Below are positions 1 to 6,225 of a DNA stretch of 8,583 nucleotides, piece after piece. The stretch lies in contig DNQP01000108.1 of assembly GCA_003500955.1 (NCBI GenBank), positions 1 through 8,583 on the forward strand, read 5' to 3'. This DNA is from Curvibacter sp. (lineage in GTDB: Bacteria > Pseudomonadota > Gammaproteobacteria > Burkholderiales > Burkholderiaceae_C). Both the position numbers and the translations under genes were made by a program. The notes below the pieces were generated by a model. The model was given only the letters and a program-made list of their open reading frames with translations. It had not been told where the DNA came from and made no database searches. The number at the start of each line of letters is the position of its first letter. The stretch's first letter is position 1.

Positions 1-318
1 CTCCAGCACGTCCACGCCGTCGAGCATGACCTCCCCCGCGCGCTTCTTGTCGCGCTCGGCGGCCAGGATCTCCTGCATCTTGTTGCGGGCACCGCTGATG
101 GTGAAACCCTGGTCGTAGAGCAGGTCGCGGATGCGGCGGATCATCAGCACCTCGTGGTGCTGGTAATAACGGCGGTTGCCGCGCCGCTTCATCGGGCGCA
201 GCTGGGTGAACTCCTGCTCCCAATACCGTAGCACGTGAGGCTTGACGCCACACAGGTCGCCGACCTCACCGATGGTGAAGTAGCGCTTGGCCGGGATGGG
301 AGGGAGTGCTTTCTCCAT
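1..318 (-). CDS. MerR-family transcriptional regulator (N-terminal part, runs off the left edge)
   Basis: The first 106 codons of a gene reading leftwards are present; the C-terminus lies outside the window. The start is taken as ATG at 318. Residues 13-80 form a MerR-type winged helix-turn-helix: YFTIGEVGDLCGVKPHVLRY gives the recognition helices, followed by the wing (RPMKRRGNRRYY) and a second helical pair (EVLMIRRIRDLLYDQGFTIS). Proteins of this family bind palindromic promoters as dimers through this domain, while the missing C-terminal part defines the effector, so the ligand cannot be told. A MerR-like gene after ihfA is the usual arrangement in Burkholderiales (established context, from memory). 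No good Shine-Dalgarno is seen before the ATG, so the exact start is less certain than the family. Target genes are unknown; it is separated from ihfA by a terminator and is probably transcribed on its own. Confidence 0.88.
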   Translation of the reverse strand, partial: MEKALPPIPAKRYFTIGEVGDLCGVKPHVLRYWEQEFTQLRPMKRRGNRRYYQHHEVLMIRRIRDLLYDQGFTISGARNKMQEILAAERDKKRAGEVMLDGVDVLE

Positions 319-349
319 TGAAATCAATGTGATACGCGAGAAAGCTGCA

Positions 350-378
350 AGGTTACTCTAAGTGCCTGGGCTTGCCAA
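350..378 (-). promoter_or_regulatory. weak candidate promoter for the merR-like gene
   Basis: On the minus strand TTGGCA (378-373, 5 of 6 matches to the -35 consensus) is followed after 17 nt by TAACCT (355-350, only 3 of 6 matches to the -10). Initiation would fall about 25 nt before the ATG. The position is sensible because the ihfA terminator lies upstream, but the -10 is poor and this is a guess. I see nothing else convincing in 379-531. Confidence 0.2.
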
Positions 379-531
379 GGCTGGCGGCCGTTTTTTTGGA
401 AATCCCTGCTTTTCGGCTTTTCAGGCTGCAACGGGGGCGGCGGTTTTGACGCACTGCAGCAGGGCATGCGCAGACCCCAGACGAGGCCGAACTACCCCCA
501 AAAGCGCCCTTGCTGTGCCGGAAATGGGCGT

Positions 532-560
532 AAAAAAGCCCCGGCGGATGGCCGGGGCTT
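532..560 (-). terminator. rho-independent terminator after ihfA
   Basis: On the minus strand AAGCCCCGGC (560-551 side) pairs perfectly with GCCGGGGCTT (545-536 side), a 10-bp GC-rich stem around a 5-nt loop, running straight into six consecutive T residues (537-532). It lies 30 nt after the ihfA stop and should end the thrS-to-ihfA transcription unit. Confidence 0.92.
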
Positions 561-589
561 GGTTGTGGGGCGCTCAGCCCGAAGAGGCG

Positions 590-937
590 TCAGGCAGCGG
601 CGCGGGCCGTACCGTTGCCGGCGCCCTGCTCCTGGATCTGTTCCTTGAGCTTGTGGCTGGCGTGGAAGGTGACGACGCGGCGCGCCTCGATGGGGATGGC
701 TTCGCCGGTGCGCGGGTTGCGACCGGGGCGCGGGGCCTTGGTGCGGATCTGGAAGTTGCCGAAGCCCGAGATCTTGACGTCGTTGCCGTTGACCAGGCTG
801 TCGGAGATCAGATCGAAGAAGGCATCGATCATGTCCTTGGACTCGCGCTTGTTCAGTCCGATCTGCTCGAACAGCAGTTCGGCCAGCTGCGCCTTGGTCA
901 GCGCGGGGGTTTCCAGACTTTCGACCGTGATTTCCAT
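590..937 (-). CDS. ihfA: integration host factor, alpha subunit
   Basis: A 115-residue DNA-bending protein of the HU/IHF family; with IHF-beta it forms a heterodimer that binds specific sites in the minor groove and makes sharp turns used in recombination, replication and sigma-54 promoters. Seen in the sequence: the helical dimerisation body (about 12-50), the GFGNF signature (58-62), the beta-arm [10 protein letters not shown] (70-79) with the intercalating proline (P75), and the conserved EARRVVTF strand (84-91). The alpha rather than HU identity rests on [11 protein letters not shown] and ARRVVTF and on its place after pheT, as in E. coli. About 10 extra residues precede the usual start and a GNGTARAAA tail follows the core; both look like lineage-specific extensions. 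It sits 44 bp after pheT, within the same unit, and is followed by a terminator. Confidence 0.95.
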   Translation of the reverse strand: MEITVESLETPALTKAQLAELLFEQIGLNKRESKDMIDAFFDLISDSLVNGNDVKISGFGNFQIRTKAPRPGRNPRTGEAIPIEARRVVTFHASHKLKEQIQEQGAGNGTARAAA

Positions 938-942
938 GGTGG

Positions 943-946
943 CTCC
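943..946 (-). promoter_or_regulatory. ihfA ribosome binding site
   Basis: GGAG on the minus strand lies 5 nt before the ATG at 937. This supports the longer ATG start over an internal one nearer the conserved IHF core. Confidence 0.7.
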
Positions 947-981
947 GCTGTCTCGATTCTTCGTGTTCTCGCGTTTCCCGT

Positions 982-3414
982 TCAGGCGCGCAGACGCGCA
1001 CCCACCTTGGCCTGCAGCGTGCCCAGCACAGCTTGCACGACGCTTTCAATCTGCTCTTCGGTGAGCGTGGCCTCGTCGCTGTTGAGCGTGAGGCGCACGG
1101 CCAGGCTCTTTTCGCCCTCGGCCAGGCCGCCCGCAGGCTGGCCGGGCTTGGCGCGATAGACGTCGAACAATACCGCATTTCGCAGCAGGCCCTGGTGGGG
1201 AGCGGCCCAAATGGCTTGCATCAGGGCGGCGTGGCTCACCTTCTCGGCGACGATGACGGCTAGGTCGCGCTCCACGGCCTGGAACTTGGAGATCTCGCGC
1301 AGGGCGGGCACCTGGCGGGCCAGCACGGCGTCCAGCTCCAGCTCGAAGAGCACCGGGGTCTGGCTCAGCTCGTAGCCCTGGCGCCAGCGCGGATGCAGCT
1401 CGCCCACGAAACCGATGGCCTGGCCGCCCAGCAGCACGCGCGCGCAACGGCCCGGGTGCAGGGCCGGGTGTTCCGCAGCCTCGAACACGCCTTGCAGCGG
1501 GGCCAGCAGCGCTTCCACATCGGCCTTGACGTCGTAGAAGTCCACGGCGCGTTCTTTGGCGCCCCACTGCAGGCTGTCCACGCTGCCGGCCGCGAGACCC
1601 GCCACGCGCATGGGCTGGGCAAAGCCGGCCACGCTGCTGTGGCTGTCTGGCACAGACGCATCGCGCAGGAAAACGCGGCCCAGCTCGAAGACGCGCACGC
1701 GCTCGGCCTTGCGGTCCAGGTTGAACTTGAGCACCTGCAGCAGCGAGCCCAGCAGCGAGGAGCGCATGACGCCCATCTGGCTGGCGATGGGGTTCATGAG
1801 CTTGATGGGATTGGGGTTGCCGGCCAGCTCGTGCTCCCAGCGCTCGTCCACAAAGCTGTAGTTGATGGTTTCCTGGTAGCCCAGTGCGGCCAGCTGGCGG
1901 CGCACGGCAAAGGGGCTGCGCTGCGCTTCCACGCGGCTCTTGGGCACCACGGGCGCCTGCGGCGGGGTGTGGGGCAGCTGCTCGTAGCCGATGAGGCGCG
2001 CCACCTCTTCGATGAGGTCTTCCTCGATCTGCAGGTCGAAGCGGTAGAGCGGGGGCTGCACCGTCACCGTGCCCTGCCCTTCGGTAACCGGCAGGCCCAG
2101 GCGCTTGAGCGCGTCGGCGCACTGCGCCTGCGTCACGGGCATGCCGATGACCTTGGCCGCACGGGCCACGCGCAGGGTCACGGGCTGGGCCACGGGCATC
2201 TTCACTTGGTGGTCGTCGATGGGGCCGCAGGCCGTGTCCGGCGTGCCGCAGATGTCGACGATGAGCTGGGTGATGCGCTCGATGTGCTCCACGGTCAGCT
2301 CGGGGTTCACACCGCGCTCGAAGCGGTGGCCGGCGTCGGTGGCGAAGTTGTAGCGGCGCGAACGGCCCGCAATGGCCCTGGGCCACCAGAAGGCGGCCTC
2401 GACATAGACGTTCTTCGTGTCGTCGGAAACGGCGGTGGCGTCGCCGCCCATGATGCCGGCCAGGGACTCCAACGCCTTGTCATCGGCGATCACGCCGACT
2501 TCGCCGTCGACCGTGACGGTGTTGCCGTTGAGCAGCTTGAGCTGTTCGCCCGGCTTGCCCCAGCGCACGTCCAGCGTGCCGTGGATCTTGTCCAGATCGA
2601 AGATGTGGCTCGGGCGGCCGTATTCGAACATCACGTAGTTGGAGATGTCCACCAGGGCCGTCACGCTGCGCTGGCCGCAGCGGGCCAGACGGTCCACCAT
2701 CCACTGCGGGGTGGCGGCTTTCGTGTTGACGTTGCGCACGATACGACCGGAGAAACGGCCGCAGAGATCGGGCGCGCTGATCTTCACGGGCTGCTTATCG
2801 GCCAGCTTGGCGGCGACGGGCGCAATGGCCGGCGTTTTGAGCGGCGCGCCGGTGAGCGCGGCCACTTCACGCGCCACGCCGTAGACGGACAGGCAATGCG
2901 CGAGATTCGGCGTGAGCTTGAGCGTGAACAGCGTGTCGTCGAGGTTCAGGACGTCGCGGATGTTCTTGCCGATGGGCGCGTCGGCGGCCAGCTCGAGCAG
3001 ACCGCCGTGGTCTTCGGACAGCTTCAGCTCGCGGGCCGAGCACAGCATGCCCTGACTTTCCACGCCGCGCAGCTTGCCCAGCTTGATGAGGAAAGGTTTG
3101 CCGTCTTCACCGGGCGGCAGTTCGGCGCCCACCAAGGCGCAGGGAACCTTGATACCCACGCGCGCATTGGGCGCACCGCAGACGATGTTGAGCAGAGCGC
3201 CCTGCCCCACATCCACCTGGCACACACGCAGGCGGTCGGCATTGGGGTGTTGCACAGCTTCCTTGATTTCACCGACGACGATCTGGGTGAAAGGCGGGGC
3301 CACGGGGCGCAGCTCTTCCACCTCCAAGCCGGCCATGGTCAGCATGTCGGCCAGTTGCTGGGTGGAGAGCGGCGGGTTGCAGAATTCGCGCAGCCAGGAC
3401 TCGGGGAATTGCAT
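982..3414 (-). CDS. pheT: phenylalanine-tRNA ligase, beta subunit
   Basis: The 810-residue beta chain of the cytoplasmic (alpha-beta)2 enzyme that charges tRNA-Phe. Domains visible in order: N-terminal segment (1-40, FPESWLREF); EMAP/OB-fold tRNA-binding domain (about 42-150, [15 protein letters not shown] and [12 protein letters not shown]); B3/B4 editing domain that hydrolyses mischarged Tyr-tRNA-Phe (about 210-380, with [22 protein letters not shown] at 320-325 and [11 protein letters not shown] at 362-372); B5 domain (about 408-477, ending in the metal-binding [13 protein letters not shown]); a catalytic-core-like fold lacking class II motifs (about 480-690, [27 protein letters not shown]); and the C-terminal FDX-ACB domain (about 708-809, [12 protein letters not shown]). 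Full length for the bacterial family. It begins 18 bp after pheS with only a weak purine-rich Shine-Dalgarno, so translation is probably coupled to pheS. Confidence 0.97.
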   Translation of the reverse strand: MQFPESWLREFCNPPLSTQQLADMLTMAGLEVEELRPVAPPFTQIVVGEIKEAVQHPNADRLRVCQVDVGQGALLNIVCGAPNARVGIKVPCALVGAELPPGEDGKPFLIKLGKLRGVESQGMLCSARELKLSEDHGGLLELAADAPIGKNIRDVLNLDDTLFTLKLTPNLAHCLSVYGVAREVAALTGAPLKTPAIAPVAAKLADKQPVKISAPDLCGRFSGRIVRNVNTKAATPQWMVDRLARCGQRSVTALVDISNYVMFEYGRPSHIFDLDKIHGTLDVRWGKPGEQLKLLNGNTVTVDGEVGVIADDKALESLAGIMGGDATAVSDDTKNVYVEAAFWWPRAIAGRSRRYNFATDAGHRFERGVNPELTVEHIERITQLIVDICGTPDTACGPIDDHQVKMPVAQPVTLRVARAAKVIGMPVTQAQCADALKRLGLPVTEGQGTVTVQPPLYRFDLQIEEDLIEEVARLIGYEQLPHTPPQAPVVPKSRVEAQRSPFAVRRQLAALGYQETINYSFVDERWEHELAGNPNPIKLMNPIASQMGVMRSSLLGSLLQVLKFNLDRKAERVRVFELGRVFLRDASVPDSHSSVAGFAQPMRVAGLAAGSVDSLQWGAKERAVDFYDVKADVEALLAPLQGVFEAAEHPALHPGRCARVLLGGQAIGFVGELHPRWRQGYELSQTPVLFELELDAVLARQVPALREISKFQAVERDLAVIVAEKVSHAALMQAIWAAPHQGLLRNAVLFDVYRAKPGQPAGGLAEGEKSLAVRLTLNSDEATLTEEQIESVVQAVLGTLQAKVGARLRA

Positions 3415-3432
3415 CTTCTTTTTCTCGGCTGA

Positions 3433-4485
3433 TTATTTGAACTGGCTCAGGAAACGCAGATCGCCGTCGAAGAACAGGCGCAGGTCGTTGACGCCGTAGC
3501 GCAGCATGGTGAAGCGGTCCATGCCCATGCCGAAGGCGAAGCCGATGTACTTCTCGGGGTCCAAGCCCATATTGCGCACCACGTTCGGGTGAACCTGGCC
3601 GGAGCCCGCCACTTCCAGCCAGCGGCCGGCCAGCGGGCCGCTCTGGAACTGGATGTCGATCTCAGCGCTGGGCTCGGTGAAGGGGAAGAAGCTGGGACGG
3701 AAACGCAGCACCAGATCGTCGCTCTCGAAGAAGGTGCGGCAGAACTCGGTGAAGACGTACTTGAGGTCCTTGAAGCTCACGTTCTCGCCGATCCACAGGC
3801 CTTCGCACTGGTGGAACATGGGCGAATGGGTGGCGTCGCTGTCCACGCGGTAGGTGCGGCCCGGGGCGATGACGCGGATTTCGGGCATGGGTTCGCCCTT
3901 GTCGGTCTTGGCTTTGTGGGCGGCCACGTGCTGCAGGGCGTGGCGCACCTGCACGGGACTGGTGTGCGTGCGCAGCAGATTGGGCGCCTTGGCGCTACCA
4001 CCTTCGACGTAGAAGGTGTCGTGCATGGAGCGCGCGGGATGGTCTTCGGGCGTGTTGAGCGCGGTGAAGTTGTACCAGTCGGCCTCGATCTCGGGGCCCT
4101 GGGCCACCTCGAAGCCCATGGAGCCGAAGATGGCCTCGATGCGCTCCATGGTCAGGCTCACGGGGTGCAGGCCACCGGCGCCGCGCGCGCGGCCAGGCAG
4201 GGACACGTCCAGCGCCTCGGCCTGCAGCTGCTTTTGCAGCTCGGCATCGGCCAGGGCCTGGCGGCGGGCGTTGAGCGCGGCCTCGATGGCCTGCTTGGCC
4301 ACGTTGATGGCGGCGCCGCGGGTCTTCTTCTCTTCGACGGACAGGGCGCCCATGCCCTTCATCAGCTCGGTGATGCTGCCGGTCTTGCCGAGGAAGCGCG
4401 CCTTGGCGTTTTCCAGGTCGGCCGGGGTGGTGGCCTGTTCAAACGCGGTCTTGGCGCTGGCGACGATGGCGTCGAGTTCGTTCAT
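3433..4485 (-). CDS. pheS: phenylalanine-tRNA ligase, alpha subunit
   Basis: The 350-residue catalytic subunit, a class II synthetase that activates phenylalanine with ATP. Seen: an N-terminal coiled-coil arm that holds tRNA (about 1-90, ending in [17 protein letters not shown]); the motif 1 region ([20 protein letters not shown], 107-126); [11 protein letters not shown] (171-181); motif 2 ([18 protein letters not shown], 209-226); the Phe-site stretch [15 protein letters not shown] (261-275); [10 protein letters not shown] (294-303); and motif 3 ([15 protein letters not shown], 318-332). Length matches the family (E. coli about 327). The ATG start agrees with the conserved MNEL-type beginning; no strong Shine-Dalgarno precedes it. 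A 299-bp spacer with a terminator-like stem and a repeat element lies upstream, unlike the tight spacing to pheT downstream, so pheST may be partly uncoupled from rplT. Confidence 0.97.
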   Translation of the reverse strand: MNELDAIVASAKTAFEQATTPADLENAKARFLGKTGSITELMKGMGALSVEEKKTRGAAINVAKQAIEAALNARRQALADAELQKQLQAEALDVSLPGRARGAGGLHPVSLTMERIEAIFGSMGFEVAQGPEIEADWYNFTALNTPEDHPARSMHDTFYVEGGSAKAPNLLRTHTSPVQVRHALQHVAAHKAKTDKGEPMPEIRVIAPGRTYRVDSDATHSPMFHQCEGLWIGENVSFKDLKYVFTEFCRTFFESDDLVLRFRPSFFPFTEPSAEIDIQFQSGPLAGRWLEVAGSGQVHPNVVRNMGLDPEKYIGFAFGMGMDRFTMLRYGVNDLRLFFDGDLRFLSQFK

Positions 4486-4533
4486 AGCTTGTTGTTAACA
4501 GTTCTGGGTCGCGCTCCGGCCTCGCCGCACACA

Positions 4534-4616
4534 TCCGTTCGCGTTGAGCCTGTCGAAACGCGCGTTCGCACGTCAATGCGCCCGCAGAGGGCTTCGACAA
4601 GCTCAGCCCGAACGGA
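4534..4616. repeat. inverted pair of REP-like palindromes in the rplT-pheS spacer
   Basis: Two related 26-nt arms (4534-4559 and 4591-4616) are inverted copies, identical at 22 of 26 positions and separated by 31 nt. Each copy is itself a small hairpin: GCGTT (4541-4545) pairs with AACGC (4557-4561), and GGGCT (4589-4593) pairs with AGCCC (4605-4609), both around an 11-nt loop that reads GAGCYTGTCGA in one orientation. Both copies carry an outer CCGTTC flank. The motif with GAGCTTGTCGA resembles dispersed extragenic palindromes that I remember from many beta- and gammaproteobacterial genomes. The pair could also fold as one long stem. No coding function; a REP/BIME-like mobile repeat is the best call. 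Confidence 0.75.
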
Positions 4617-4696
4617 GGGGCTGGATCGGCACTTCATACACAAAGTGATCGGGACAAGGCAGAGGCACAGCCTTCTCCGGATCGCCCTGCGCAATG

Positions 4697-4732
4697 AAAA
4701 AGGGCCAAAGCTTTGTTCAAGCTCCAGCCCTT
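4697..4732 (-). terminator. terminator or attenuator-like stem between rplT and pheS
   Basis: On the minus strand AAGGGCTGGAGCTT and AAAGCTTTGGCCCTT can form an almost continuous stem of about 14 bp when G-U pairs are allowed, around a GAACA-type loop, followed directly by a run of T (4701-4697 are all A on the plus strand). It lies about 50 nt after the rplT stop. It should reduce or regulate read-through into pheST. No Phe-rich leader peptide precedes it, so it differs from the E. coli pheM attenuator. Confidence 0.7.
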
Positions 4733-4746
4733 GTTTCTTGTGCGTG

Positions 4747-4773
4747 GGAAGCCGGCGTTGCCACCGGCTTTCC
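4747..4773 (-). other. hairpin directly after rplT
   Basis: AAGCCGG and CCGGCTT (7 bp, 8-nt loop, minus strand) form a stem that starts about 12-15 nt after the rplT stop codon, with two more pairs possible past a bulged base. There is no U-run after it. It may protect the rplT mRNA 3' end or act with the terminator-like stem that follows. Confidence 0.5.
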
Positions 4774-4784
4774 TGGCGTGAAGA

Positions 4785-5144
4785 TCAAGCAGCCAGCTTG
4801 GCCTTGACTTTCTCCACCAGGCCGGCAAAAGCGGCCATGTCGTGCACAGCGATGTCGGCCAGCACCTTGCGATCGATTTCGATCTGAGCCTTCTTCAGGC
4901 CGTTGGCGAACTGGCTGTAGGTCATGCCGCACTGACGGGCTGCCGCGTTGATACGGGCAATCCACAGCTGACGGAAGACACGCTTCTTGGTACGGCGGTC
5001 ACGGTAGGCATATTGCCCAGCCTTCATCACCGCTTCTTTGGCGATGCGGAAGACATTACCGCGGCGACCGCGGAAGCCCTTGGCGAGGGCGAGAACTTTC
5101 TTGTGACGGGCGCGGGCCGTTACACCACGTTTGACGCGAGGCAT
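4785..5144 (-). CDS. rplT: 50S ribosomal protein L20
   Basis: A 119-residue basic protein that binds 23S rRNA early in 50S assembly. It matches L20 along its full length: the extended arginine/lysine-rich N-terminus ([32 protein letters not shown], written here in pieces: PRVKRG at 2-7, KGFRGRR at 22-28), the helical part with [11 protein letters not shown] (45-55) and [13 protein letters not shown] (58-70), and the globular C-terminal domain with [13 protein letters not shown] (74-86) and LADIA. In E. coli L20 represses translation of its own operon by binding the mRNA ahead of rpmI (established for E. coli, inferred here). It follows rpmI by 25 bp with an excellent Shine-Dalgarno. Confidence 0.98.
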   Translation of the reverse strand: MPRVKRGVTARARHKKVLALAKGFRGRRGNVFRIAKEAVMKAGQYAYRDRRTKKRVFRQLWIARINAAARQCGMTYSQFANGLKKAQIEIDRKVLADIAVHDMAAFAGLVEKVKAKLAA

Positions 5145-5151
5145 GTGATTA

Positions 5152-5157
5152 CTCCTT
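5152..5157 (-). promoter_or_regulatory. rplT ribosome binding site
   Basis: AAGGAG lies 7 nt before the ATG at 5144. It is identical in sequence and spacing to the site before rpmI, in keeping with equal output of the two ribosomal proteins. Confidence 0.85.
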
Positions 5158-5169
5158 GTTCGTCGTTAA

Positions 5170-5373
5170 TTAAATGCCTTGGCCGGGCAGCATCTGTGCC
5201 ATACGACCCATGTCGGTCGGGTGCACACCCACTGCACCACGGAGGTGGCGTTTGTTCTTGGTGGTCTTCTTGGTCAGAATGTGACGCTTGAAGGCTTGGC
5301 CGCGCTTGACGGTACCACCGGGACGAACGCGGAAGCGTTTCTTCGCTGCGCTCTTGGTCTTCATCTTGGGCAT
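5170..5373 (-). CDS. rpmI: 50S ribosomal protein L35
   Basis: A 67-residue, strongly basic protein of the large ribosomal subunit. It shows the L35 pattern throughout: [15 protein letters not shown] at the N-terminus, then [18 protein letters not shown] and KNKRHLRG, and the C-terminal half that ends in [10 protein letters not shown]. Length is normal for the family (64-67). ATG start chosen from the conserved MPKMKT beginning and an AAGGAG site 7 nt upstream. It is the first ribosomal gene after infC and, in E. coli, the point where L20 controls the rpmI-rplT pair. Here a 187-nt structured spacer precedes it, which is compatible with such control. Confidence 0.98.
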   Translation of the reverse strand: MPKMKTKSAAKKRFRVRPGGTVKRGQAFKRHILTKKTTKNKRHLRGAVGVHPTDMGRMAQMLPGQGI

Positions 5374-5380
5374 TTGTATG

Positions 5381-5386
5381 CTCCTT
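5381..5386 (-). promoter_or_regulatory. rpmI ribosome binding site
   Basis: AAGGAG lies 7 nt before the ATG at 5373. Just upstream the mRNA reads GGAAAA (5390-5385), overlapping this site, and that hexamer is complementary to UUUUCC (5509-5504) in the leader. Confidence 0.85.
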
Positions 5387-5407
5387 TTCCTTGTGCTCGC
5401 GAGGCGT

Positions 5408-5537
5408 CTGGAAACCTTTTCCAGCCTTGTAGGCCCCGAGCCACTTGTCGGACAGCGAGTTACCTCACCATCCTCGCTGCGGATTTGACGCCGCTGCGTT
5501 TCGGGAAAACTTTCGCCTTCCCGGCATCTCCTGCCGG
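5408..5537 (-). promoter_or_regulatory. structured infC-rpmI leader, candidate L20/L35 autoregulatory RNA
   Basis: The 187-nt spacer encodes several hairpins on the transcribed strand. In order: CCGGCA/TGCCGG (5537-5521, 6 bp, GGAGA loop); a 9-bp stem CGGGAAGGC/GTTTTCCCG closed by a GAAA tetraloop (5523-5502), which shares 5521-5523 with the first and so excludes it; CAGCGAG/CTCGCTG (5479-5453, 7 bp, 13-nt loop); and CTGGAAA/TTTCCAG (5424-5408, 7 bp, 3-nt loop). None has a terminator U-run. In E. coli L20 represses rpmI by binding a structured RNA upstream of it. The structures are read directly; the regulatory role is inferred from gene order. Confidence 0.45.
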
Positions 5538-5560
5538 TCTTGCAACCCGCAGGAAAAAAC

Positions 5561-6154
5561 TCAACCCTGTGCTGCTTCTGCAGCCGGCTTGGCCGCCGCA
5601 GCGCCAGCCTTCTTCTTGCCCGGCGCGATCATCATGATCATCTGCCGGCCTTCGAGCTTGGGAAACTGCTCGACCACGATCAAATCCCCCAGATCGGCAC
5701 GCATGCGGTCCAGCATGGCAATGCCCAGCTCCTGGTGCGTGATCTCGCGACCACGGAAGCGCAAGGTAATCTTGCACTTGTCACCTTCTTCCAAGAAGCG
5801 CTTGATGTTGCGCAACTTGATGTTGTAGTCGCCATCGTCGGTACCGGGCCGGAACTTGATTTCCTTGACCTCGATGACCTTCTGCTTCGCTTTCGCCTCG
5901 GCGGCCTTCTTCTGCTCCTGGAACTTGAACTTGCCATAGTCCATCAGGCGGCAGACGGGAGGATTGGCGGTGGCCACGGTCTCAATGAGGTCCACATCCA
6001 TCTCCCCTGCCAGTCGCAGGGCCTCTGCCAGACTCACCACCCCCATCGGCTCATTCTCCGGACCGGAGATGCGGACTTCAGGGGCCATGATTTCACGGTT
6101 CAAGCGGTGCTTGCGTTCTTCGCGCTGGCGGCGATCACGAAATTCAGTAGCGAT
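5561..6154 (-). CDS. infC: translation initiation factor IF-3 with probable AUC start codon
   Basis: IF-3 binds the 30S subunit, keeps it apart from 50S and checks start-codon/initiator pairing. With the start at ATC (6154-6152) the product is 197 residues. Visible: the N-domain (about 19-80, [13 protein letters not shown] and [19 protein letters not shown]), the lysine-rich linker helix, and the C-domain (about 92-180, [49 protein letters not shown]), then an Ala/Lys-rich tail. The ATC start is chosen because the residues after it ([17 protein letters not shown]) fill the place of the E. coli IF3 N-terminal extension, AAGGA lies 8 nt upstream, and an in-frame TGA sits two codons before. The in-frame alternatives are TTG at 6103 and ATG at 6088, which lack a ribosome binding site and would cut into the N-terminal region. 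Non-AUG infC starts (AUU in E. coli) mediate IF3 autorepression. Confidence 0.93.
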   Translation of the reverse strand: MATEFRDRRQREERKHRLNREIMAPEVRISGPENEPMGVVSLAEALRLAGEMDVDLIETVATANPPVCRLMDYGKFKFQEQKKAAEAKAKQKVIEVKEIKFRPGTDDGDYNIKLRNIKRFLEEGDKCKITLRFRGREITHQELGIAMLDRMRADLGDLIVVEQFPKLEGRQMIMMIAPGKKKAGAAAAKPAAEAAQG

Positions 6155-6162
6155 GGTTCAAT

Positions 6163-6167
6163 TCCTT
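6163..6167 (-). promoter_or_regulatory. infC ribosome binding site that supports the AUC start
   Basis: AAGGA lies 8 nt before ATC at 6154, an optimal distance. The only ordinary start codons in frame are 51 nt (TTG) and 66 nt (ATG) downstream and lack such a site. Confidence 0.75.
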
Positions 6168-6175
6168 AAAACTTT

Positions 6176-6191
6176 GCCGCCCCAGGGCGGC
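6176..6191 (-). other. GC-rich hairpin in the thrS-infC spacer
   Basis: GCCGCC and GGCGGC form a perfect 6-bp stem with a CTGG loop, 8 nt before the infC ribosome binding site. AAAGTTTTAA follows, so the U-run is displaced by 4 nt from the stem; this makes a weak or partial terminator at best. It may shape access to the infC start or mark an mRNA processing point between thrS and infC. Confidence 0.5.
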
Positions 6192-6225
6192 TGACAGCCT
6201 GTGCGGTGCGCGCCAAAAGCCAGAT

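Noticed and set aside
362..1159. A 265-codon plus-strand frame over the merR-ihfA spacer and ihfA
   Set aside because: Opposes the strongly supported ihfA gene and its terminator; composition is that of a shadow frame.
1046..2386. A 446-codon minus-strand frame inside pheT
   Set aside because: Frame-shifted reading of pheT with an extreme Ala/Arg/Gly/Pro composition, the usual overlapping-frame artefact in GC-rich genes.
1393..3432. A 679-codon open frame on the plus strand opposite pheT
   Set aside because: It mirrors the codon structure of pheT, has the His/Gly/Ala/Val-rich composition typical of antisense frames in GC-rich DNA and shows no recognisable domain.
4616..4696. A sigma-70 promoter for pheST (TATGAA near the ATG at 4622)
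   Set aside because: TATGAA matches 4 of 6 -10 positions, but no -35 lies at 16-18 nt; TTGTCC is only 13 nt upstream.
4733..4784. A pheM-like Phe-rich leader peptide after rplT
   Set aside because: No ATG occurs here on the minus strand, and the GTG frame at 4767 encodes no Phe.
3589..4887. A 432-codon plus-strand frame opposite pheS and the spacer
   Set aside because: Antisense shadow of pheS; low-complexity Gly/Ala/Leu composition and no plausible ribosome binding site or family.
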